From: Sorghum bicolor
Lineage: Eukaryota; Streptophyta; Magnoliopsida; Poales; Poaceae
Direction of reading: 5' to 3'
DNA length: 64,000 nt
Assembly: GCF_000003195.3 (NCBI RefSeq)
Contig: NC_012876.2
Coordinates: forward strand, 41,259,725 to 41,323,724
The position numbers and the translations under genes were made by a program. Positions 10,081 through 19,316 of the stretch are shown here, piece after piece. Under the pieces are notes generated by a model that saw nothing but the letters and a program-made list of their open reading frames with translations, had not been told where the DNA came from and ran no database searches. How positions within the stretch are numbered: the stretch's first letter is position 1; every line of letters starts with the position of its first letter.

Positions 10081-10450
10081 AGGCCAGTGTCAGTGGCCCG
10101 TTTCAATGCACTGTTTTTAAAACAAATCCGCTGACAGGACATCAATGAAACGAATAATAAAACAACTTCCACAATGTATGAGTTTCACCTTGACGTTTTC
10201 TAGGCTGGGCAAAGTATTTAATTACTGCAAAATGATTGGATCACATGCAAGATGGTGAAATGATTTAGCCCTCAGTGGGGATTTCATCCCGTTTCACCGC
10301 GTGAGAAACAACGCCCGCAGAATTTCACCATGGTGAAACTACTTTCTTCTCTCTCATCTTCGTTTCATGCAAAAAGTGTAATTTTACTGACATGACGCTC
10401 TAATAAATGTGCATGACATCCTAATGAAACTCCATTAAGACTCGGAATTC
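10081..10450. mobile_element. MITE-like unit with AGTGTCAGTGG-type end
   Basis: Begins GGCCAGTGTCAGTGGCCCG and ends CTCCATTAAGACTCGGAA, partially inverted. A second unit near 11170-11330 ends ATGCATTAAGACTGGCCC and looks like a relative. Boundaries are approximate and no TSD was confirmed. Confidence 0.35.
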
Positions 10451-10713
10451 AGTGCATCCAATGAGAGCACTGGTGACTATGGCTGTTGTAGGAGCATATA
10501 CTAATCCTTCTTTGCCACACTCGCTCTCGCTGAAAGACAGGGAGCTAAGCTTCATGAGTGCCCTGTGCTGGACCACTACTGGTCCGTCAATGCTTCTAGG
10601 ACAGTGTGACTCGACGGTCAAATTTCGTTAAAAGCCAAAAGTTCCTAGAACAGATGACCCGTCAGTCTACGAGCATGAGGGCACTCGCAACTCTATCTAT
10701 CAGAGTAAAGTTA

Positions 10714-10945
10714 GGCCTCGTTTAGTTCGCAAAATTTTTCAAGATTCCCCGTCACATCGAATCTTACGGCACATGCATGGAGCATTAAATATACATGAAA
10801 ACAAAAACTATTTGCACAGTTCATCTGTAAACCGCGAGATGAATCTTTTGAGCCTAGTTACTCTATAATTGGATAATGTTTGTCAAATAAAAACGAAAGT
10901 GCTACAGTGCCGTATTTCACCAGTTTTTGCCAACTGAACAAGGCC
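10714..10945. mobile_element. Tourist-like MITE (GGCCTTGTTTAGTTC family)
   Basis: A 232 bp element starting GGCCTCGTTTAGTTC and ending CAACTGAACAAGGCC, with TTA on both sides (10711-10713 and 10946-10948). Internal landmarks such as ACATGCATGGAGCATTAAAT and CGAAAGTGCTACAGTGCC are typical of a MITE family abundant in sorghum and its relatives. No coding capacity. Confidence 0.85.
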
Positions 10946-11475
10946 TTATTTATTACCTCGAATAATGTAAACTTAGAGTCTAAATAAAATTTGGAGTCTT
11001 ATTTTTTCTATCTCTTTCTTCAATAAATATGCTGCCACATCAGCAAAATACTATAAATAATATGTAATTAATTATCTTGGACTTTATGATAGAGTCTTAC
11101 ATTGTGAGTGCCCTAATGAATCAGAATGTTGACCTTTAACGCTGTGAAAAGTGTATTTTGCGGCGAATTTCCATTCGTAACCATGAAAAGCAGGGAAAGC
11201 GTTTCATGGTCCCTAAGGCCAGAGAAACTCCTTCATGTAATGACTCTGTCAAGTCAACAATTTTACTTATATAGCAACCTATTTAATATGCATGACACTC
11301 TTATAAAACATGCATTAAGACTGGCCCTAATCTACCGTACCGGAGGATGTCTCCGCTTGAGACCCGTGTGTGCCAAACAGAGAGCTTTTACGGCGATTAG
11401 CTATCCGGTATATAAAATTCTACGTGCGTCACATTTGCGTCGTCAAATGTGGTTGGGTGTCCGGATTCCTCGATC

Positions 11476-11485
11476 ATAGTATAGA
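11476..11485 (-). repeat. Possible Helitron 5' terminus, minus strand
   Basis: On the minus strand the sequence reads A then TCTATACTAT, which matches the usual plant Helitron 5' end placed after an A. No matching hairpin plus CTAG end was found to its left, so this may be a chance match or a fragment. Confidence 0.3.
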
Positions 11486-11821
11486 TATGTAGATAGATCT
11501 TCTTGCGTTGTAAAGTTCTGTTATCTCTTCATCTTTTTGAATAAATATATTTCTTTTCTCATCCTACTTGTTTTAACAAAAGCTACTACTATTTTATCAA
11601 AAAAAGACAAGACTATGCAAGGAGTTAGCTAATTTTTATTAAACAATGATACACGACAAAAATTCATATTAAAGCATGAGTCTATGCTTCTCACCAATTG
11701 AGTTACTATATCTTTTTAAAAAATTAAATTAAATTGCATATCTCTCTAAAATGTTTGCTGTACCAAAAACGGACGAACGGATAGGGCCACATCGCCTGTT
11801 AGCCCGCTGACCATCTGACCT

Positions 11822-11880
11822 GGGCCTTGTTTAGTTCACCTCGAAAACTAAAAATTTTTCAAGATTCTCCGTCACATAGA
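11822..11880 (+). mobile_element. Truncated Tourist-like MITE end
   Basis: GGGCCTTGTTTAGTTC followed by TTTTTCAAGATTCTCCGTCACAT matches the left end of the MITE at 10714, then breaks off. The next sequence leads directly into the RPA-like exons, so the break marks a rearrangement point on the 5' side of that gene. Confidence 0.6.
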
Positions 11881-11936
11881 TTGTGATCCTAGCAGACCTA
11901 CACAAATTGATTATGTACTGTCATTCTCCTGTGTAG

Positions 11937-14010
11937 GTGTCATTGGTGTAGTCACTATGCTCTCAAATGTTTCATCACTACGTATTAGGACACGCCAGAA
12001 TGAATCGCTGAAAAGGACAATCACTATATGCAATGCAAGGTCAGAAGCCCACAAATGCTTGCATGCTATGTTTGTTGCATACTATGTTTGCATCATATTC
12101 TACTATGTATATGGCTGCTTAAGTGGTGCTTCACTGGATGTTGTGCTTTGGGGTGAGAGGGCAACTGCATTCCCAGCTGAACAAGTCCATACGGATGGGA
12201 AGACCACCCCACAGACCGTGATATTTGTTGGGGCTCTTGTCAAGAGCTATGCAGGTAGGACACTATTATATTATTATACTATGTGTTTTCAGGTGGTATG
12301 AACTTAATGTGCATATGAGAAGTTCATTCTTCTTGGCTCTAAATCTACATACTAGATGTTGCGCCTAAATCCACCGTTTGTGGTTTCAGATAACGTGTCA
12401 TTGTCCGGGGGACCATCATGCAAGTGGTACATAAACCTTGAGGTCCCTGACGCGAAGGCCCTAGCAGCAAGGTAACATGCTCATCTATATATTTAGAGAT
12501 TACATGTGGCATCGACCACTAAACTTGATCTAAATCATAAAAAAAGTCTCTCACCATGCTCTAAACTGTCATAAACTTTTTAATGAACAGTGTGTCAAAC
12601 ATTTACCAACTAGTCAAATGGGAACAACATATGGCTTCCAGTGAGCCTGTGGCTTTCGCTCCTCCTGAGCATAAGAAAGTCTCATTTATTGTTTTGACCT
12701 AATTCCCTATGCCAATTCCACAATTCAAAACCCTATTACATATTAATCCCAAGATAAATCTCTACAGAAAACAGAGTGGCTGGTTACAGTGACAGTTCAG
12801 AAGATTGACAAATCATGGTGGTATAATGCATGCAAGAAGTGTCTCAAAACAGCAAGACCTTTTCGTGATTCTTTTAGATGCACTGAGCCTAAGTGTGGAA
12901 CTATTGGTGTGCCTGTCCCAAGGTCAGCAAGTCGCCCACAGCTTGCTGTTATATGACTTGTACTGTACCTATAAAGACTTATTGCTAATCTGTCATGTCT
13001 GCCAATAGGTACAAGCTGTGCATAAGTGCTGGAGATGAGACAGGTGACACTGAGTTTGTCATCTTTGGCCGTATTGCACAGCGTCTCACTAGAAAACCAG
13101 TTGATACTCTCATTGTAGATAATCCAACTGGATTCATACTAGATGAGGTCACAAGGTTGCTGGAGAAGGTGTTTGTGTGGAATGTCAGTTTCACAGAAAA
13201 CACAATTGCTACTGGGATTGTCTCTTTTCAGGTCAATGGTATCGTGGCTCAGCTAGATGGTGACAATGCTCTTTCGGTGACGCCGATAGGGTCACAGTCA
13301 TCATCTCTCATGGTCTCTAGAGATGGTGGCAGCAGCATGCCGAATACCCCTCACAAAAGTTTCACCAGTACTCTCCCTTTGCCACCAGCTACCTCAGAAA
13401 CTAGCCATGCATCCAGCAACACACCAATCAAAATACCTCCGCTGATCCCAAGAGCACCAGCTACACCAGAGAGTTCCAACGCCGCTGCTAAAGATGAGGT
13501 GGGTTGTGCATCTCTGTTTCAATACGAATTGTTTTCCTATACAGTCATTCAAGATTTACTTGCTGCACAACTCTATTATATGTGTAGAATGCTATAAATA
13601 AGGATGATATGCTTGCTTTAGCCTCAGCAACAGCTACTCCAAAACAAAATGATCTTCCAACAACTCGTCTTATTCTGCCCACGCCTAAGGTAGAGAGTTC
13701 ACCCATACGTACATGCCTTTTCACTGTTTACTAAGTTATAGCATCTATGGTTCTTGGATTGTGGTCCCTGCAGGCTGCTGTTGATTCTAGCATAAACAAA
13801 GATGCTCCTGACAACTCTGAACCTAAGACACTGAAAAATGTGAATAGGAAAAGGTTGGCATTGCTGAAAACTATTTTATGTATATTCACATGTGTATCGC
13901 ATGGTATGCTAATATGTATATGCATGTGGCTGTTTGCTTCTAGAACTCGCTCATCACCCAAAAAATTTGCGAAAAAACTTTTCTTAGATGGAGATACCGT
14001 GAATAGTTGA
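11937..14010 (+). CDS. RPA large-subunit-like ssDNA-binding protein, N-terminally short
   Basis: Nine exons can be read: 11937-12039, 12124-12254, 12390-12471, 12591-12678, 12768-12922, 13009-13498, 13603-13689, 13774-13853, 13944-14010. Every intron is GT-AG and all phases agree, giving about 426 codons without a stop, ending in a TGA at 14008. The product matches RPA70-type OB-fold proteins. The first four exons correspond to DNA-binding domain B (VIGVV, LDVVLWGERA, WYINLEVPDA). Exons 5-6 correspond to the C-terminal domain with a zinc motif CX2C-X12-CX4C (NACKKC ... RCTEPKC) and the core SAGDETGDTEFVIFG. The tail is Ser/Pro-rich with a basic end (RKRTRSSPKKF). Domain A and the N-terminus are missing. 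A truncated MITE lies just upstream, and the only nearby ATG is 11957. A Helitron 3' end lies 457 bp downstream. It may be a Helitron-borne RPA or a truncated member of the large plant RPA-like family. Expression is unknown. Confidence 0.75.
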
Positions 14011-14439
14011 TCGGAGAAGGGTGATCAAGGTGCTTTTGTCTCTACAAGCTGCAGCGAAGTGCTCGTTGGCGTGTATCTTAAACCTCGCGTGCAACTGATA
14101 CTCTTTTGGTTTCTCGGTACCTCTATATATGTACTCCCTAATGATCGCCAATATATTTGGATCGGCATTCTAAGCTGGTAGTCATGAATACCGATCGTGA
14201 ACTGTAATGGTATGGTATGTGATGTATGGCTAGATAGAACCATAATGGCTAGAGAAGCCATGCATGTAGTGATGGATTGTGTAGTATGTGGCTGAACAGG
14301 ACCATAACGGCTGCGGAGCCCTCATATTCGTTGTTTATGGATGCTTCTTTTCTGCTAAGTTAAAAATATTAGTGATAAATGTGTTTCGTAACATAGTATA
14401 TATTTGTTATTCAAATATTGTTTTTTTCAGTCATTGTAG

Positions 14440-14467
14440 GGCGCCCGAAGGGCGCCGAATGATCTAG
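14440..14467 (+). repeat. Helitron 3' terminus (hairpin plus CTAG)
   Basis: A perfect 7 bp hairpin GGCGCCC-GAA-GGGCGCC (14440-14456) is followed after seven bases by CTAG (14464-14467) and then T. This is the standard Helitron 3' end, where the element stops at CTRR and inserts before a host T. It is in the same orientation as the RPA-like gene. A matching 5' TC end was not found on the plus strand upstream, so the full element cannot be delimited. Confidence 0.75.
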
Positions 14468-16108
14468 TCTAGTTCATTTGGGACTGGGTTTCCATAAAGG
14501 AATGCACAGTTCTGTGATGTCTACGGTCTGACGATGAGCTGTTTGACATGGTGCTCCAACTTGTACTCCAGCTCCTCTTTCATAGCCACTCATCTTCCTT
14601 GTAGGTAATGTGCTTGACATATTGCCTTGGCCACTGTAGTGATACTGGTACTCAGTGCTATACATTAGAGCATAGAAGTAGCTTATCAGCATTTGTATAC
14701 ATGTTATATTACATAAATAACTTGTATCCACACTACAAATCTGTTATAACTTAAATTTTGCAATGAACTTTATTAAATCAACTGAAGTCTTATGTAGAGT
14801 GAAAAGCTAAATCCTCTAGGTGAAGTGGTTCCTGAATGGTTATCAAATTAGGGTATATTATAATAATAGGTCTTCATATGCTTATAGCTTTGTGACAATA
14901 TGACCTTTTGTGCATGCCTAAAATTATCTGAATGCGCTAATTTAGCCTGCAAAAAGTCATGTCGGGAATTACAGCTTGCTGTTCACCAAACCAACACTAG
15001 GCCCAGACGTCCTCGACCCCAGAGGCCTATAACAAGGTGGAAACTTTATCCTTGGCCATGTCTTGCTTGTGTTCTTAATTTTGAATGTTCTATCTATATT
15101 TTCCCAATCTAATTTAAACGTAGACGTTACAGCCAGCATGAGCAGAAAAGCAAACTCTCAACCAAATCAAGGATGCAAAGAAAATCGCCTTGACGCACTG
15201 GCAGCATCAGCGGCAGCATGATACCAAACTCCTTTCCCAACTTCCCTATGCCTTCTATGTTGTAGCAAAGGATGTGCTGGTGAAGGAGCATTCGCTTGTT
15301 GCAATGACAGAGCTTGCCATGGAGCCGAGTGATTAGTACCTGTGCTTTGATTTCATTTTTTTGCAGGAAAAAGGGGGCGATGCAAACCTGACGAATGGAT
15401 ATTACAAGCATCCAATGCACAAGGATAATGCATGTCAAAAAAAGCCACATGCAAGCTTGATATCTCTATGCGAAATTGTTACTATCAAATGTTATTCAGG
15501 TTCGTCCAAATATTTTTTTCACAAAAGGATCAGTAACATTGTTTAATCTGCTGACAGCTTGCTAATTCCATTTAGCAGACTATCTTGAACTATTATGATT
15601 AATATAACAAATTTTTTTGGTTTAACTGATCATTAGTTCAAAGAAAAGAGCACTAGAAAACCTATTGAAGTACAAATTGTATTAGACATGCCATAGTATT
15701 AATTTTCTCAAGTGCTGCTGGACCTCGAGGGTTTGCAGATCTTATCCAACCAAATGAGATGCATAGCCTCACGCAGCAGGTGAAATTGCCGTTCTCTTGT
15801 GATATATTGAGTCCAGTTTCCGCTCAATTTGAGCTTAGGGATTAAATAAATCACTAGAAGACTGATAAGCTGTGTATGCTATCAAATTAGTTTAATATCA
15901 GTTCATTTATTTAACTAAATCAATTGCAGGTTATTGCCTTTAGAAGAATCCTATATTTTTTTATTATATAATACATCCACCAGCGACCACTTTACTTTTT
16001 TGGGATTAATTGTCATAGACTGTGGCAATAGCACAAGAGAGCAAACACAACAAAAAAAACTTCCCACGGATCCACTCCCCAAATCCAACTGATATCCATG
16101 GGCTGGGG
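14468..16108. other. Intergenic with exon-like fragment near 15120-15345
   Basis: No complete gene. The plus strand at about 15130-15345 has an open run of about 70 codons containing KDAKKIALTHWQ and LPYAFYVVAKDVLV, flanked by an AG and ended by TAG. It reads like an exon of a real protein but I do not recognise it. A further exon-like run lies near 15708-15780. Position between two Helitron-type 3' ends would fit captured gene pieces, which is inference. Confidence 0.3.
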
Positions 16109-16135
16109 GCGTGGCAAAGCCGCACGTCTTTCTAG
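16109..16135 (+). repeat. Second Helitron-like 3' terminus
   Basis: GCGTGGCAAAGCCGCACG forms an imperfect hairpin (one base apparently lost from the left arm relative to GTGCGGC-AAA-GCCGCAC), followed by TCTTT and CTAG at 16132-16135, then T. Spacing of hairpin and CTAG fits a Helitron end. It lies 1.67 kb after the first one in the same orientation. Confidence 0.5.
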
Positions 16136-16222
16136 TTATATTTAGGATTAAAGAACAAAAAAATTCTTTATTCTATCTCTCTCTCCTCCACCTGTTTCTT
16201 ACACTACAATGAAAATAGATAG

Positions 16223-17549
16223 TGTTGACACTTGCTAACACCATTTGAATACTAGGTGGTCATCCCCAGCATGACACTAGAGTGTACTATGGTATTTATA
16301 CGCACACAGATAAATCCGCAAGCGCACGGATACCATTGTAGCTTTTACCCGGTTAAAGGTTTTATCGTATCCACATGGAAACGAGAGAACTACGCTCTAA
16401 CTTAACCTAGATAGATAGGTAGGTGTAAATAGAAAAGATGATAGAATTGAATAAGAACAATATTAAAGGTAAGATAACAATGGGTGATAATATGGGAATA
16501 GAGAGTAGAGCAATCTAGTATATGGGCGATGGTAGGAGAATAGAGAGGATAACTATGGTTTCTCTACTTCAAAGGGGTATGTCTATGTCTGGGACGAACC
16601 ACATGATAAGAATACACCACAAAGGATGCTTATCCATAGGCCGATAAACCCTACCAATCCTGCTAACGGGAGGTAGACTACAGGGGACCAACGTAACTGT
16701 TACCTACGCGGCCTACCACACGATCCGGCTAGACAGGGGATATCCACAAGTAATCTAGGTCTAAGCACTACGCTTACACCTATACTACAACTCTAACCTA
16801 AAGGGTCCTATAGATTAGAAGTACTCAAAAGAGTTGTGAACCAGAACATACATGGATAGTAACTATATAATGAAATAGAAGTAGATTACCAGAGTCATCC
16901 CATGAGCAAGCTTGATTAGAGCTTGATCATGGCGAAGTACAACCAGAGGAAGAACCGACAGGCCGGCCTCTCCTCCAATCCTCCCTCGCTCTCCATCTCG
17001 CTACTATCTAGATCTACTCTAGTTTAGAGATGAGAGGAGAGTTCTCATCTCCAAACCCTAGCTTTTGCTCTGTTTATGAATACTGAATAGGGATCAAGGG
17101 GGTGTCTCCTCTAGGGGCCAGGGGGTCTGCTTATATAGTCCTTCCAAATGAATGTGGGCCGTCGGATCAAACCGACATTAATCGCACGGTTTTCCTTGAT
17201 CCTTTAGGTCGGTGGAGCATAATCCGCGAGGTTGGTTCTGATTGGTGGAAAAAGTAGGGCGGGCGCCCTAAGGGGTAGGGTGGGTGCCCTGTCCCCGAGC
17301 CCGCTCGGCTTCCCGTGGCTTCTGGAGTCTTCTAGATGATAGAAAATTGCGCGACACGTTAATATCTCTATGTAAACCCGACGTGTGGGACTTTCCTCCA
17401 TATTTCCTGATAACGCCCTGCAGAAATAGACAAACACCAAAACTCGTGGAATTCTGTCAGATAAAACCCTAAGTCTGGGTGTTGGTTGCATTTGGATCCT
17501 TTTCTTTATTTATTTGATGATTAAATTTGATACTTAAGGACCGTCAACA
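16223..17549. mobile_element. Probable solo LTR with TGTTGAC/GTCAACA ends
   Basis: The unit starts TGTTGACACTTGC and ends GACCGTCAACA, giving 7 bp inverted ends TGTTGAC/GTCAACA around 1.33 kb. Flanks are GATAG and GAGAG, a 5 bp TSD with one mismatch. It is non-coding. It could also be one LTR of a longer, otherwise lost element; a second copy is not in the window. Confidence 0.5.
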
Positions 17550-17835
17550 GAGAGTAGCAACTCAACTCAAATATAAAGTAAAGTAAAGAAGATAAACATA
17601 ATAAATACTTAAGTAAAGGACACAAGAGCTTCAACTTGAAGACTAGGATGGCTAAGATATCATTTACTCTAACTCTCAACTACAGTACTATAGTACTATT
17701 GCTATTACAAATGAAGAGAGAGCACTCTTGAGTATTGTTGCTTGTTGCATGATTACAAGTGAAGAGTGAGCCTATGTTTAGAGGGGGAAGTGGACGTAAA
17801 AGTGTGACCATAAATCTAGGTGACACCACATCTCT
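17550..17835. other. AT-rich intergenic, nothing recognised
   Basis: Low-complexity AT-rich sequence between the solo-LTR-like unit and the antisense SIRE LTR. It has no frame, hairpin or clear repeat boundary. Confidence 0.4.
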
Positions 17836-18344
17836 AATAGGCTTTAGATGGCTAGAGGGTGGTGAATAGACTATAATTCTCTATAAAACACAAGACTAGA
17901 TAAAGGTTGATTAGTACAATAATAAGAGGTTCTAATACTTTGCACTAGCTCTAATTCTACCCAAACAAGCCCCCTACTCAATTCTAGTAACTTCGGAATC
18001 TAATCTAAAGCACAACACCACACAAGCTACACTAGAGAGCTACTTAAACTAGTTACTTCTACTATTACAACTACTCTACTCTAGAGAGCTAAACAAGCAA
18101 TTACTACACAACCAAGCACAAGCTATGAATGTAAAGAGTAAAGGTGTAGTTGCAAACCAACAAAGGAAAGTTATTGACACATGATTTATCCCTGAGGTTT
18201 TGTTGCTTGCTAGAAGCCTACATCCTCGTTGTGACGAGTCTCTCAAGTGATGATTTGCGTGCTAACTAGTGTGACAAGCTATTTGGGTGCCACAAGAATG
18301 AAATGGTCCACTCCAACTAGCCACGAGCATTCCACTGTAGTATC

Positions 18345-19109
18345 TGTAACATCTCAGCTCCACGAGGCCGGGCCCGCTTATATCTGGCAACTTTTCTAGG
18401 ATATAGTCAGCCCTCACAGACCAACACCAGTCTTTTCTGCACACTTTGTCCTCACTCGTGCGCACTTGGGAAAAACTTCCCGGTCGATCACCCATCCCTG
18501 AATTTCTCTAGGCCAAGTATGCTTAACTTTAGAGTTCTTAGGAGGTGGGCTTCTAGAAAAGAAGTTGTAACTTGTTGGTATGAGTCTCCTATTAATCCTA
18601 TTAAGCCCTGGTCCAGGATGTTACATCCTTACCCCCTTAAGTGAGTGACGTCCTTGTCAGTCAACCCCAAGCTAGGAACGTCCTCTCTTAGCCACGTCCA
18701 TGTGTCTATTGCCAGCGCATGTGCCATGCTGTGTGACCACTCTAGGTCCACACCAGCCATGCGCACCATGCCTGCGCAACTGCAACACACGCGCCCGTGA
18801 AACCGCGAGAGTCAGCTCTGATACCATTCTGTAACATCGTGCCTCCATCAGGCCGGGCCCGCTTACATCTGACAACTTTCTAGGATATAGTCAGCCCTCA
18901 CAGACCAACATCAGTCTTTTCTGCATACTTTGTCCTCACTCGTGTGCATCCGGGAAAAACTTCTCGGTCTGTCATCCATCCCTGAATTTCTCTAGGCCAA
19001 GCACGCTTAACTTTAGAGTTCTTGGGAGGTGGGCTTCCAAAAAAGAAGTTGCAACTTGTTGGTATGAGTCTCCTATTAATCCTATTAAACCCTGGACCGG
19101 GATGTTACA
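18345..19109 (-). mobile_element. Complete TRIM retroelement, TSD GTATC
   Basis: Two direct repeats (18345-18625 and 18830-19109, about 280 bp), each with TGTAACA...TGTTACA ends, flank only about 200 bp. Next to the right repeat the minus strand reads TGGTATCAGAGC (18815-18826), the binding site for initiator methionine tRNA. Next to the left repeat it reads AAGGGGGTAAGGA, a polypurine tract. The order places the element on the minus strand. Flanks are GTATC on both sides (18340-18344, 19110-19114). It encodes nothing, so it must have moved with proteins supplied in trans. The two repeats differ at numerous sites, so it is not very young. Confidence 0.85.
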
Positions 19110-19316
19110 GTATCCCTTTGTACTCCATGAGGTAGGATCAAAACCTCTCACAACATCACCGATTAGAGGCGAAAGACAATCACCAACACTCCCCTCAACA
19201 ACCAAAGCTGCTTTAAGTCGTCTAGGTTGCAGCAACAACCAAAAGTAACAAGATATCTGCAATCCAATCAATGAACTAATGCCACTAAATGCAAAACTCC
19301 AAAGCAAATGAACTAG

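Larger units (their letters stand above)
8441..10713. other. Intergenic with degraded MITEs
   Basis: No gene found. The stretch contains a 35 bp tandem duplication (9231-9306), a MITE-like unit near 9455-9710 and another near 10081-10450. Short frames lack recognisable domains and show no codon bias. Confidence 0.5.

Noticed and set aside
11822..11880. Start of a complete MITE
   Set aside because: No matching right end follows. The sequence breaks off and leads into the RPA-like gene.
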